A DNA stretch of 64,000 nt. It comes from an uncultured Oscillospiraceae bacterium (GTDB lineage Bacteria > Bacillota > Clostridia > Oscillospirales > Oscillospiraceae). Of the stretch, positions 41,997-50,186 are shown piece by piece. A program made the translations under genes and the position numbers. How positions within the stretch are numbered: the first letter of the stretch is position 1; the number at the start of each line of letters is the position of its first letter. The stretch lies in NCBI GenBank assembly GCA_934613505.1, contig CAKTTB010000007.1, positions 1-64,000 of the forward strand, in the 5' to 3' direction. The notes under the pieces were generated by a model that was not told the origin of the DNA, did not search any database, and was given only the letters and a program-made list of their open reading frames with translations.

Positions 41997-42024
41997 ACAC
42001 AACGCCGTCCACCCGCATAAACTA
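41997..42024 (+). promoter_or_regulatory. Candidate sigma-K promoter
   Basis: AC (41997-41998), 17 bp, then CATAAACTA (42016-42024). This fits the mother-cell sigma-K pattern AC-N16/17-CATANNNTA. It is placed so that a transcript would begin about 20 nt before the ribosome site at 42045. Confidence 0.45.
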
Positions 42025-42057
42025 ACGGCTGAAAGACGCAAAAAGGAGGCGGTCATC

Positions 42058-42450
42058 ATACAGCAGTACGGAACCGTTGTCGCACAAATCGTGACCTCGA
42101 CCGCGCAGATCCCCGTGCAGGGCGCGGCGATCACCATCACCCAGACACTGCCGGACGGCACGCAGCAGCTTCTGGCCGTCCGCATCTCCAACTACGACGG
42201 CTTCACCGAACCCTTCGACGTCCCGACGCCGCCGCTCTCCGACAGCCAGACCCGCCAGACCGACGAAGTCCCGTATGCAACCGTCGATCTGCGCAGCGAG
42301 CGCGTCGGATACGACCGCGTCCTTGTCCGCGGCGCGCAGGTGTTCCCCGGCACGCAGACCCTGCAGCGCATGACGCTCATCCCCACACCGACGCTGCCGG
42401 ACAGCTACACCCAGACGCAGGAATTTGACATTCCTCCGCAGACGCTCTAA
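42058..42450 (+). CDS. Unknown protein with a probable non-AUG start
   Basis: I do not recognise a family. The frame encodes a beta-rich, Thr/Gln-rich protein (GTVVAQIVTSTAQIPVQGA; ITQTLPDGTQQLLAVRISNY) that looks like a small Ig-like or carboxypeptidase-regulatory-like sandwich of about 130 residues, with no signal peptide. A strong AAAAGGAGG site (42041-42049) has no ATG, GTG or TTG at proper distance. It is followed by ATC (42055) and ATA (42058) in frame, at 5 and 8 nt. GTG at 42091 is possible but has no ribosome site. First gene of a three-gene cluster, 11 bp before the SpoIID-like gene. Confidence 0.6.
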   Translation: MQQYGTVVAQIVTSTAQIPVQGAAITITQTLPDGTQQLLAVRISNYDGFTEPFDVPTPPLSDSQTRQTDEVPYATVDLRSERVGYDRVLVRGAQVFPGTQTLQRMTLIPTPTLPDSYTQTQEFDIPPQTL

Positions 42451-42461
42451 GGAGGTATCGC

Positions 42462-43865
42462 ATGGCGCCGATCATCCCGTACATCCCGGAGACCATCACC
42501 GTCCACCTCGGCCCGCCGGATTCCGGCGCAGAAAACATCACGGTCTCGTTCGCCGATTACGTCAAAAACGTCGTTTCCAGCGAGATCTTTCCGACATGGG
42601 AGCCGTCCGCCCTCCGCGCGAACGCGCTGGCCATCATCTCGTTCGTCCTCAACCGCGTCTACACCGAATACTACCGCAGCCGCGGCTACGCCTTTGACAT
42701 CACCTCCTCCACCGCCATCGACCAGAAGTTCATCAACGGCCGCAATATCTATGAGAATATCTCCGAGCTGGTCGACGATCTGTTTACCGACTATCTCCGG
42801 CGGCAGGGCTTTGTAGAGCCGCTGGCCGCCAAATTCTGCGACGGCGTGCGCGTTACCTGCACCGGCCTCAGCCAATGGGGCTCACAGGAGCTGGCGCAAA
42901 ACGGCGCAAACTCCATCCAGATCCTGCAGGCCTATTACGGGCAGGACATTGAGCTTGTGACCGGTGCGCCGGTGCAGAACGCACAGGAATCCTATCCCGG
43001 CGCGCCCCTGCGGCAGGGCAATATCGGCAGCAACGTCTCGTTCATTCAGGTCGCCCTCAACCGCATCTCGCAGAACTATCCCGCCATCCCAAAGATCCCC
43101 GTCGACGCCGTCTTCGGCACGGCGACAGACGCGGCCGTGCGCGCGTTCCAGTCCATTTTCTCGCTGGATGTCGACGGCGTTGTCGGCCGGGCGACGTGGT
43201 ATTCGATCGTCATGCTCTATACCGCCGTTCTGAAGCTGGGCGAGCTGCAGTCGCAGGGGCAGACGTTCTACGGCTACTCGTGGGAGTACCCCGAGTCCAT
43301 TTCCTACGGCGAGCAGGGCGCAAAGGTCACGCACCTGCAATACATGCTCTCGGTCATCTCGCAGTTCAATTCCGCCGTGCAGCTGCCGCCCGTCTCCGGT
43401 TATTTCGGAGACGAAACACAGGCCGCCGTCCGTTCGTTCCAGCGCGCCTACGCCCTGCCGGAGACCAGCACGGTCGACCGCGCGGTGTGGGACAGCATCT
43501 ACGCCCAGTTTGCCGGCATCGAAGAGACTGTCTTCGGCAACGAGGTCCTTTTCCCCTTCACGCGCCCGCCGATGGCCGTCAGCGACACAGACCTGCAAAA
43601 CCAGCTCGCCGTCACCGCGGCGGCCTTCCCGGACATGGCCGCGCCGCCCAAAACCGGCCGTCTGGACACCGCCACGCGCCGGAGCGTCGCCGCCTTTCAG
43701 CGTGCGTCCGGCGATCCGCCGACCGGCATCCCGGACAGCCAGACGCGCCAGAAGCTCGCGGGCATGCAGCAGCTTCTGCGCCACGCCCATTCGACCCGCT
43801 TTGTCCAGTTTCCCGGCCGGACGCTGAAAAGCGGCATGCAGGACAGTGAGGTGAAGCGCGTATGA
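42462..43865 (+). CDS. SpoIID-like protein with peptidoglycan-binding repeats
   Basis: A 467-residue protein. Residues about 25-165 resemble the SpoIID/LytB domain: FADYVKNVVSSEIFPTWEPS, then ALAIISFVLNRVYTEYY, and the SpoIID-type GLSQWGSQELAQNG. Residues about 180-460 contain three peptidoglycan_binding_1-like repeats (VDAVFGTATDAAVRAFQSIF; VSGYFGDETQAAVRSFQRAY; KTGRLDTATRRSVAAFQRAS). No signal peptide or membrane helix is visible, so it may act in the mother cell cytoplasm-facing coat or leave with the spore. TAAGGAGG lies 8 nt before the start. Overlaps the next gene by 4 nt. Confidence 0.8.
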   Translation: MAPIIPYIPETITVHLGPPDSGAENITVSFADYVKNVVSSEIFPTWEPSALRANALAIISFVLNRVYTEYYRSRGYAFDITSSTAIDQKFINGRNIYENISELVDDLFTDYLRRQGFVEPLAAKFCDGVRVTCTGLSQWGSQELAQNGANSIQILQAYYGQDIELVTGAPVQNAQESYPGAPLRQGNIGSNVSFIQVALNRISQNYPAIPKIPVDAVFGTATDAAVRAFQSIFSLDVDGVVGRATWYSIVMLYTAVLKLGELQSQGQTFYGYSWEYPESISYGEQGAKVTHLQYMLSVISQFNSAVQLPPVSGYFGDETQAAVRSFQRAYALPETSTVDRAVWDSIYAQFAGIEETVFGNEVLFPFTRPPMAVSDTDLQNQLAVTAAAFPDMAAPPKTGRLDTATRRSVAAFQRASGDPPTGIPDSQTRQKLAGMQQLLRHAHSTRFVQFPGRTLKSGMQDSEVKRV

Positions 43866-44413
43866 CAGATGCTGCCAACTACATCGGCCAGCCTATCCGC
43901 AGCCTGCAGACCATGCTGCGCGCCATCGCCCATACCGACAGCCGTATCCCGCCGCTCGTGCCGGACGGCATCTACGGCGTCAACACCACCGCCGCCGTGC
44001 GGGAATTTCAGCGGCAGTATGATCTGCCCGTCACCGGCCAGACCGACAACGCCACATGGAACCAGATCGTCGCCGTCTTTACGCTCAGCAGCCCTTCCGT
44101 TCTCCCGGCGGAGCCGCTGCACATCCGCTGGACGCCGAACCGGGCGCTTGCCGCCGGCAGCTGCAATACGCATCTGTATCTTGTGCAGGCCATGCTGCAG
44201 TCGCTGCAGCGCTATTTTGCCAACGCGCCGGAGCTGTCCGTCACCGGCGTCCACGACGAATCCTCCGTCGCCGCCGTCCGCTGGTTACAGACGCTTTCCG
44301 GTCTGCCCGTGACCGGCGAGATCGACCAGACCACATGGGCGTATCTCACAGGTCTGTACGCTCTGACCACCGGCGACGGCGATTTTTCCATGCCTGAAAC
44401 GGTTTCGCATTGA
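43862..44413 (+). CDS. Peptidoglycan-binding-domain protein
   Basis: A 183-residue protein built almost wholly from two peptidoglycan_binding_1 repeats (residues about 10-75, YGVNTTAAVREFQRQYDLPV; and about 100-170, HDESSVAAVRWLQTLSGLPV). No catalytic domain, signal peptide or membrane helix. Its ATG overlaps the stop of the SpoIID-like gene, so the two are made together. It may be a helper that holds the complex on spore cortex; this is inference from the domain and context. Confidence 0.82.
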   Translation: MTDAANYIGQPIRSLQTMLRAIAHTDSRIPPLVPDGIYGVNTTAAVREFQRQYDLPVTGQTDNATWNQIVAVFTLSSPSVLPAEPLHIRWTPNRALAAGSCNTHLYLVQAMLQSLQRYFANAPELSVTGVHDESSVAAVRWLQTLSGLPVTGEIDQTTWAYLTGLYALTTGDGDFSMPETVSH

Positions 44414-44438
44414 TATCCCGCCCGCCATCTGCTACAGT
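44410..44438 (+). promoter_or_regulatory. Sigma-A promoter of ackA
   Basis: TTGATA, 17-bp spacer, TACAGT, about 27 bp before the start. It begins in the last codons of the preceding gene. Confidence 0.6.
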
Positions 44439-44465
44439 ATAGAAAAACGCACAAGGAGCCTGTAC

Positions 44466-45656
44466 ATGAATATCCTGATCTGCAACGTGGGCAGCACGTC
44501 CCTCAAATATCAGCTTTTCCGCATGCCGGAGGAGCTTGTCGTCGCCTCCGGCGGCGCCGAGCGCGTCGGCATGCCCGCCGGCCGCTTCTACGCCAAAACG
44601 CATGAGAACGGCGCGCTCGTCGATGAAGCCGCCGTCTTCCCCACGCACCGCGAGGCCATTGAGCGCATGCTGCGGCAGCTGCAGGAGACCGTCCTGCCCG
44701 CGCTCTCGCAGCTGGACTGCGTCGGCTTCAAGGTCGTTCTGGCGAAGGGCGTCAGCGGCGTGCAGTATCTGACGGACGACGTCCTTGCAAAAATGGAAGC
44801 CTTCAGCTCCATCGCCCCGGCGCACAACCCGCCGTATCTGGCTGCCATCCGCCAGTTCCGCGCGCTCCTGCCGGACACCCCGCTCATCGGCGCGTTTGAG
44901 ACCGCCTTCCACCGCACCATGCCGCCGGAGGCGTATTATTACTCCATTCCCATCGAGGTCTCCCGCAAATACGACATCCGCCGCAACGGCTTCCACGGCG
45001 CATCCATCGAATATATGACGCAGTGGACGCAGGCGCGCATGGAGCGCGAGGATCTGAAGCTCGTCGTCTGCCATCTGGGCGGCAGCGGGAGCATCTGCGC
45101 CGTCAAAAACGGCCGCTCCATCGACACCTCGCTCGGCCTGACGCTGCAGTGCGGCACGATGCACAATAACCGCTGCGGCGACATTGACCCGTATATCATC
45201 TTCTATCTCGTCGAGTCCTGCGGCATGACGCTGGATGAAGTCAAAGACATGCTGCAGACAAAAAGTGGTCTGTACGGCATGTCAGGCGGCGCGGGCCGCG
45301 ACCTGCGCGACGTGCAGGCGGCAGCCGAAGCCGGAAACGAGGACGCAGAGCTTGCCCTGCGCGCCTACTGCTATTCCATCAAGAAATATATCGGCTCCTA
45401 CGCCGCCGCGATGGGCGGGCTGGACGCCATCGTCTTCGGCGGCGGCATCGGTCTCGGCAGCGCGCTCGTGCGCGCGTGGAGCCTGGAGGGGCTGGAATTT
45501 CTCGGCGTAAAGCTCGACGGCTTCAAAAACCGCATGGCCATCGCCGGTATGGATCTTTCCATGGACGACACCCCCGTGCGCGTCTTCGCCGTCCACACCG
45601 ACGAAGAGATCATCGTCGCCCGCAAAGCCGCAGCGCTTCTGACAAATGCCCAATAA
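44466..45656 (+). CDS. ackA: Acetate kinase
   Basis: Transfers phosphate between acetyl phosphate and ADP in acetate fermentation. The 396-residue ASKHA-fold protein shows ILICNVGSTSLKYQLF at 3-18 (adenosine/phosphate motif), IGAFETAFHRTMPPEAYYYS at about 141, RRNGFHGASIEY at about 177, VVCHLGGSGSICAVKNG at about 200, DTSLGLTLQCGTMHNNRCGD at about 220 and IVFGGGIG at about 320. It has its own promoter and a strong terminator. No phosphotransacetylase gene is adjacent. Butyrate or propionate kinase is less likely given the motif set. Confidence 0.9.
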   Translation: MNILICNVGSTSLKYQLFRMPEELVVASGGAERVGMPAGRFYAKTHENGALVDEAAVFPTHREAIERMLRQLQETVLPALSQLDCVGFKVVLAKGVSGVQYLTDDVLAKMEAFSSIAPAHNPPYLAAIRQFRALLPDTPLIGAFETAFHRTMPPEAYYYSIPIEVSRKYDIRRNGFHGASIEYMTQWTQARMEREDLKLVVCHLGGSGSICAVKNGRSIDTSLGLTLQCGTMHNNRCGDIDPYIIFYLVESCGMTLDEVKDMLQTKSGLYGMSGGAGRDLRDVQAAAEAGNEDAELALRAYCYSIKKYIGSYAAAMGGLDAIVFGGGIGLGSALVRAWSLEGLEFLGVKLDGFKNRMAIAGMDLSMDDTPVRVFAVHTDEEIIVARKAAALLTNAQ

Positions 45657-45659
45657 CAA

Positions 45660-45694
45660 AAATCGCTCCGGCTGCATGGCAGCCGGAGCGATTT
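45660..45694. terminator. Bidirectional terminator between ackA and thyX
   Basis: A perfect 16-bp stem (45660-45675 with 45679-45694) with a 3-nt loop and T-rich flanks on both strands. Confidence 0.88.
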
Positions 45695-45697
45695 GTT

Positions 45698-47038
45698 TTA
45701 CATCCCGAATTTCCGTTTCATTTCCGCCTGACGGCCGCAGGTCATCTTTCCCTCGGGGCATTTGCCCGTGCAGTAGCACGTCGGGCCGTAGAGGGAGAAC
45801 AGGCCGGGCGCCCGCTCCCGCAGCGCCTGCAGCGCCTGACAGGCCGCCTCGCGGATCTCCCACTGCGCGCGCGTGCAGCAGCGCAGCCGGAAAAAGACAT
45901 ACAGCTCGCCCGCATTCATCGTCGTGAGGACCGGCACCGTCTGCCCGCTGAGCAGAAGATAACACAAAACCTCGTCCCCCGCGCCCATGGCGCGCAGCCG
46001 CGCCGCCGTCTCGCCTGTCAGCCGGAACGCCGCGCGGTAGGTCTCCTCCATCCTGGCCTCCCGGACGCTCTGCGGCAGCACGTACCGGTCATAACGCGCG
46101 TTGCTTAACAAGTGCGGTGCGATCATCGACTGCATCCTGTGCCGCGTCAGATGCGTGAGCGCGGCCAGCGAAAGCCCGCCGAACAGGAGCGTAAAGCTCG
46201 CCTGCTCCAGCTCGCGCTTACGCGGCCGGGCAAGAAGCGTTCTGAGAAGCGCCGTCTGTTCCTGCTTTGTCAGCGCCTGCGGCGCATGGCCGCGCGCGAT
46301 CTGGTACGCATTGCAGATGAGCGTCTCCGGCTGCTCCGTCCCAGCCAGCACCGTTACCGGCGCATCCGGACGGAGCGGCGTTTCTGACGCGAAATCCAGC
46401 TCCTGCACTGGGCGATAGGCCTCCGGCTTCCGCACCGCCAGAAACGGCAGCTTTTCCTCGCACTGCGCAAACAAGCTCTCGCCCAGCGCCCGCAGCTCCG
46501 GGACCGCGCTTCCGCGGCCATACGTCAGCTCGTTCATCACGTGGACCAGCTCCCGCGCGTTCATCGAGCAGAAGAAGTTGCTGCAGAAGCAGTACGGCAG
46601 CACGAAGCGCGCGTCCTCCTTCGGCACGCCCGCCGCTTCCAGCTCGTCATAGACCGCGAACAGCCGCCGGACTGTCCGGTCAAACAGCGCCGCCTGCGCG
46701 TCGTCTGTAAATGCAGGCGAGACATAGCCCGCCTTTGAAAAATCCACGTACCGGCGCGATTTGACCGTGAACGACGCCAGCCGGAACTCGATCATGAACT
46801 GCTCGGCATAGACCGAGACGTTTTCAAACGCCAGATTCACATATCCGTGCTCCAGCACCGACGTATGGCCGGAGGAGAGGACCTTGCCGATCAGCTTTTC
46901 GTTTTTCTCCTGCCCGGCGGAAAGCGACTTTGCGTAAATTTCATCCGCCGTGCCGTCCATCGTGGAGATGCGCCCGCCGGACGCGATGACCGCGGCCGTA
47001 TCCGGGCTGCAGTTCAGAATTGTCACATGCCCCTGCAT
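45698..47038 (-). CDS. Two-domain FAD-dependent thymidylate synthase (ThyX-like)
   Basis: A flavin-dependent thymidylate synthase family protein about twice the usual length (446 residues), formed by two ThyX-like halves. The N-terminal half has SSGHTSVLEHGYVNLAFENV and then EFRLASFTVKSRRYVDF, so it keeps the S-x4-S-x-RY part of the signature but has lost RHR. The C-terminal half has LTRHRMQSMIAPHLLSN, so it keeps RHR but not the serines. The C-terminus adds a Cys set (CTRAQWEIRE, CYCTGKCPEGKMTCGRQAEM). It may build one active site across the two halves. It follows the TIGR03936 gene by 18 bp. Confidence 0.8.
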   Translation of the reverse strand: MQGHVTILNCSPDTAAVIASGGRISTMDGTADEIYAKSLSAGQEKNEKLIGKVLSSGHTSVLEHGYVNLAFENVSVYAEQFMIEFRLASFTVKSRRYVDFSKAGYVSPAFTDDAQAALFDRTVRRLFAVYDELEAAGVPKEDARFVLPYCFCSNFFCSMNARELVHVMNELTYGRGSAVPELRALGESLFAQCEEKLPFLAVRKPEAYRPVQELDFASETPLRPDAPVTVLAGTEQPETLICNAYQIARGHAPQALTKQEQTALLRTLLARPRKRELEQASFTLLFGGLSLAALTHLTRHRMQSMIAPHLLSNARYDRYVLPQSVREARMEETYRAAFRLTGETAARLRAMGAGDEVLCYLLLSGQTVPVLTTMNAGELYVFFRLRCCTRAQWEIREAACQALQALRERAPGLFSLYGPTCYCTGKCPEGKMTCGRQAEMKRKFGM

Positions 47039-47056
47039 CGTGGTTCCTCTCTTTCT

Positions 47057-47719
47057 TTAGCGGAAGGGATTTCCCTGCTCATCATAAATTTCCAGCCGCC
47101 GGATGCGGACAAAATCCGGCTTCAGCTCCGGCAGATACAGTTCGACCGCATTTGCCAGCAGCTGCGGGTTGCAGCTGGGATTCTGCGCCGCGACAAGGGC
47201 AGTCAGATCCAGCTCCTGCGCGGATGGCTGCCGCAGCTCCAGCTCAAAGATCATCGGCTTCAGATCCAGCTCCGCTTCGCCGCCGCTCTTCGTGCGCTTT
47301 TTGACCAACACCTCGCTGCGCGCAAAGAGCGCCGCGATCTGCTGCTGCGCCGTCTGCGGGACGCCCGCGTCGTATTCCAGCGTGATCTGCGCCCGCAGGC
47401 GCACCAGATGCCGGATCTTCACCGCGCTCTCATATGCGCGCAGCACGCGGATCCCCACTGGAAGCGTCCGGTTCAGAAGCTCCGGCAGCCGCTGCAGATC
47501 GACAGAGCCGTCCTGAATTTCAAAATCCAAAATCTCGCACCCGCTCTCCACACCGACAGACAGCGGCAGCGCGATCGACACATACGCCCGCGGGCTGAAG
47601 CCCTGCGTGTGCCAGATCATGATATCCGCCCGCTTGAACGCGCGCTGGAACACGCGCATGAGATCCAGATGGGACAGCCAGACCGCGTCGCCGGTCTTTT
47701 CAAACAGCAGGCGATTCAT
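47057..47719 (-). CDS. TIGR03936 (DUF2344) radical-SAM-associated protein
   Basis: A 220-residue protein. Family patterns include LLFEKTGDAVWLSHLDLMRV at 4-23, RAFKRADIMIWHTQGFSPRA at about 27-46, VGVESGCEILDFEIQDG, and TKSGGEAELDLKPMIFELEL near the middle. It is regularly encoded next to or fused with the B12-binding radical SAM protein TIGR03960, as here with a 20-nt overlap. Its role may be in RNA modification; in Clostridia this pair often lies near rplU and rne-like genes, which are not in the window. Confidence 0.9.
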   Translation of the reverse strand: MNRLLFEKTGDAVWLSHLDLMRVFQRAFKRADIMIWHTQGFSPRAYVSIALPLSVGVESGCEILDFEIQDGSVDLQRLPELLNRTLPVGIRVLRAYESAVKIRHLVRLRAQITLEYDAGVPQTAQQQIAALFARSEVLVKKRTKSGGEAELDLKPMIFELELRQPSAQELDLTALVAAQNPSCNPQLLANAVELYLPELKPDFVRIRRLEIYDEQGNPFR

Positions 47720-49547
47720 CGCAAAGCCCCCTTTCGCTCAGCCGCCGCGCGCCGCAGCCGTTGCAATGCGTGCGGCAGTCGGGCGTCGCTTCCGACCGCA
47801 GCGCCTTGTCCCGCTCGTGCGCCAGGAATTTCTCCGTCACGCCGACGTCGATCGTCTGCCACGGCAGGATCTCGTCCGCGCCGAAGCCGCGCGTCGTATA
47901 GTACTCCAGGTCAAGCCCTGCCCGCCGGAAGGCCTCGAGCCATTTTTCATAGTCAAAATATTCATCCCAGCCGTCGAGCCTGCACCCGAGCCGGTGCGCT
48001 TCCAGCAGCGCCTTTCCCACGCGGCGGTCGCCGCGTGCCATGACGGCCTCGAGCCGGCTGAGATCCGACTCGTGATAGCGGTAATCCACGCACTTGGCAT
48101 GCAGATTGGCCTGCAGCAGATGCACGCGCCGCAGATATTCCTCCGGCGTGATCTGCGCCTGCCACTGGAAGGGCGTGAAGGGCTTCGGGACAAAATAGGC
48201 CGTCGCCAGATTGATGGACAGGCCGCGCTTTTTCCCGCTCGCATTCTCCCGCCAGACCTGTAAGATCTTATAGACCAGCTCCGCGATCCCGACCACGTCC
48301 TCGTCCGTCTCGGTCGGCAGCCCCAGCATGAAATAGAGCTTCACGCTGTTCCAGCCGCCGGAAAACGCCGTGGCGCAGGTCGTCAGGATCTCCTCCTCGG
48401 TCACGTTTTTGTTGATCGCGTCGCGCAGCCGCTGCGTGCCGGCTTCCGGCGCGAAGGTCAGGCCGCTCTTGCGCACCTTCTGGATGCGCAGCATGAGGTC
48501 GCGCGAGAAATTATCCGCGCGCAGGCTCGGCAGCGACAGGTTGATCTTCCGCGGCTCACAGTAATCGAGCAGACCGTCGGCGAGCGTCTCCAGTTCGCGG
48601 TAGTCGGAGGTCGAAAGGCTCGCCAGTGTGATCTCGCTGTTGCCGGAATCCTCGAGCGACTCAATGGCCTGCCGGCACAGCGTCTGTGCGGATTTGGCGC
48701 GGATGGGCCGGTAGCAGAAGCCCGCCTGACAGAACCGGCAGCCGCGGATGCAGCCGCGGAAAATTTCAAGATTCGACCGGTCGTGGACGATCTGGGTCGA
48801 CGGGACGATGGTCTTCGTCGGGAAATACGCCTTGTCCAGATCCTGCACGATCCGCTTTTTCACGCGCGCCGGCGCACCCGGTTCCGGCACGATCGCGCGG
48901 AGCGTGCCGTCACAATTATAGGTATGTGTGTAGAACGACGGCACATACACGCCCTCGATCTTCGCGATCTCGTGCAGAAACGCCTGCTTCGTGCTGCCGC
49001 GTTTTTTCGCCGCGCGGTAGCATTCGAGGATCTGCGGCGTACTCTCCTCGCCCTCGCCGATGGAGAAAAAGTCGATAAAGTCCGCCAGCGGCTCCGGGTT
49101 CACCGTGCAGACGCCGCCGGCAAAGACGATATTCTCCAGCCCGTCCCGCTCCTTCGCCAGCAGCGGCACACCGGCCAGCTCCAGCATGTTGAGGACGTTC
49201 GAATAGCACATCTCATAGCCGAGCGTGAACGCGATCAGATCAAAATCCTTGACCGGGTCATGGCTCTCGAGCGCCCAGAGGGGGATATTATGCGCGCGCA
49301 TGGCCTCCTCCATATCGCCCCACGGGGCAAATACGCGCTCACACCAGACGCCGGGCATCTCGTTCATCACGCCGTAGAGAATGCGCATGCCGATGTTGGA
49401 CATGCCGATCTCATACGTGTCCGGGAAGCAGAACGCCACCCGCACATCCACGTCGGCGCGATCCTTTACGACCTGATTATATTCTCCGCCCACATAGCGC
49501 GCAGGCTTCTGCACGGACTGCAGGATTCTGTGAAACTGATCTGTCAT
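47700..49547 (-). CDS. TIGR03960 B12-binding-domain radical SAM protein
   Basis: A 615-residue radical SAM enzyme. An N-terminal B12-binding-like Rossmann region (about 30-200, VRVAFCFPDTYEIGMSNIGM, GGVCTVNPEPLADFID) is followed by the iron-sulfur CxxxCxxC motif in RGCIRGCRFCQAGFCYRP at about 265-280, and TFAPEAGTQRLRDAINKNVTEE at about 378. The C-terminal part ends in a small Cys cluster (CRTHCNGCGARRLSE). Exact reaction unknown. It is transcribed from the promoter at 49578-49606 with the TIGR03936 gene and then thyX. Confidence 0.92.
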   Translation of the reverse strand: MTDQFHRILQSVQKPARYVGGEYNQVVKDRADVDVRVAFCFPDTYEIGMSNIGMRILYGVMNEMPGVWCERVFAPWGDMEEAMRAHNIPLWALESHDPVKDFDLIAFTLGYEMCYSNVLNMLELAGVPLLAKERDGLENIVFAGGVCTVNPEPLADFIDFFSIGEGEESTPQILECYRAAKKRGSTKQAFLHEIAKIEGVYVPSFYTHTYNCDGTLRAIVPEPGAPARVKKRIVQDLDKAYFPTKTIVPSTQIVHDRSNLEIFRGCIRGCRFCQAGFCYRPIRAKSAQTLCRQAIESLEDSGNSEITLASLSTSDYRELETLADGLLDYCEPRKINLSLPSLRADNFSRDLMLRIQKVRKSGLTFAPEAGTQRLRDAINKNVTEEEILTTCATAFSGGWNSVKLYFMLGLPTETDEDVVGIAELVYKILQVWRENASGKKRGLSINLATAYFVPKPFTPFQWQAQITPEEYLRRVHLLQANLHAKCVDYRYHESDLSRLEAVMARGDRRVGKALLEAHRLGCRLDGWDEYFDYEKWLEAFRRAGLDLEYYTTRGFGADEILPWQTIDVGVTEKFLAHERDKALRSEATPDCRTHCNGCGARRLSERGLCDESPAV

Positions 49548-49577
49548 AGCGGTTCCTTCTCATTTGTTGATCAATTT

Positions 49578-49606
49578 ATTGTAACTGCTGCCGGAATAAA
49601 ATGCAA
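49578..49606 (-). promoter_or_regulatory. Sigma-A promoter of the radical SAM-thyX operon
   Basis: TTGCAT (49601-49606), 17-bp spacer, TACAAT (49578-49583) on the minus strand, about 31 bp before the start. Confidence 0.72.
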
Positions 49607-49607
49607 C

Positions 49608-49636
49608 TTGCATTTTCCGCCCTTCTGCCGTACCAT
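49608..49636 (+). promoter_or_regulatory. Sigma-A promoter of the GNAT gene
   Basis: TTGCAT, 17-bp spacer, TACCAT. Its -35 lies one base from that of the divergent promoter, forming the near-palindrome ATGCAACTTGCAT. Confidence 0.6.
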
Positions 49637-49658
49637 AGAGGCAAAAAGGAGGATATTT

Positions 49659-50159
49659 ATGGATCTTCAGCAGCTTTCCGCGTCCTATGCCGTCCGGCGG
49701 CTCACGGAAGCGGATATCCCCACCGTTCTGGCCCTGCAAAGCGCAAATCCGCAGTTCTACCGCTATCATCCGCCCCTGCCGTCCGAAGCCTCCATCCGCG
49801 AGGATCTGGCCGCGCTTCCGCCCGGAAAAACGGCGGCGGATAAATACTACGCCGGCTTTTTCTCCGGCGAGCAGCTCATCGCCGTGCTGGATCTCATTCT
49901 TGGCTATCCGGACGCACAGACGGCCTTTCTCGGCTTTTTCATGACGGCCGCAGCCGTGCAGAAAAAGGGCGTCGGCTCCGCCATCATTTCGGACATCCGC
50001 GCCTGCTGCAAACGCCTCGGCTTCGCAAGGCTCCGCCTCGCCATCGACGAGGGCAATCCGCAAAGCGAGGCGTTCTGGACGAAAAACGGCTTCCGCCAAA
50101 CCGGCGAGCGCCGCCCGAACGGCGCCTATGCCTATCTGCCGATGGAGCTGCCGCTCTGA
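49659..50159 (+). CDS. GNAT family N-acetyltransferase
   Basis: A 166-residue acetyltransferase. The fold starts YAVRRLTEADIPTVLALQ. The acetyl-CoA pyrophosphate loop is visible as VQKKGVGSAIISDI at about 111-124 (Q-x-x-G-x-G-like), and the closing RLAIDEGNPQSEAFWTKNGF at about 134-153 is typical. The ATG at 49659 lies 7 nt after AAAAAGGAGG. Substrate unknown. It has its own promoter, divergent from the radical SAM operon. Confidence 0.9.
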   Translation: MDLQQLSASYAVRRLTEADIPTVLALQSANPQFYRYHPPLPSEASIREDLAALPPGKTAADKYYAGFFSGEQLIAVLDLILGYPDAQTAFLGFFMTAAAVQKKGVGSAIISDIRACCKRLGFARLRLAIDEGNPQSEAFWTKNGFRQTGERRPNGAYAYLPMELPL

Positions 50160-50186
50160 CCCCGGCAAGGCGCCGTTCTTCCCGCG

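Noticed and set aside
48783..49658. N-terminal extension of the GNAT frame upstream to 48783
   Set aside because: It runs antisense through the radical SAM gene and across the divergent promoters; the ribosome site supports the ATG at 49659.
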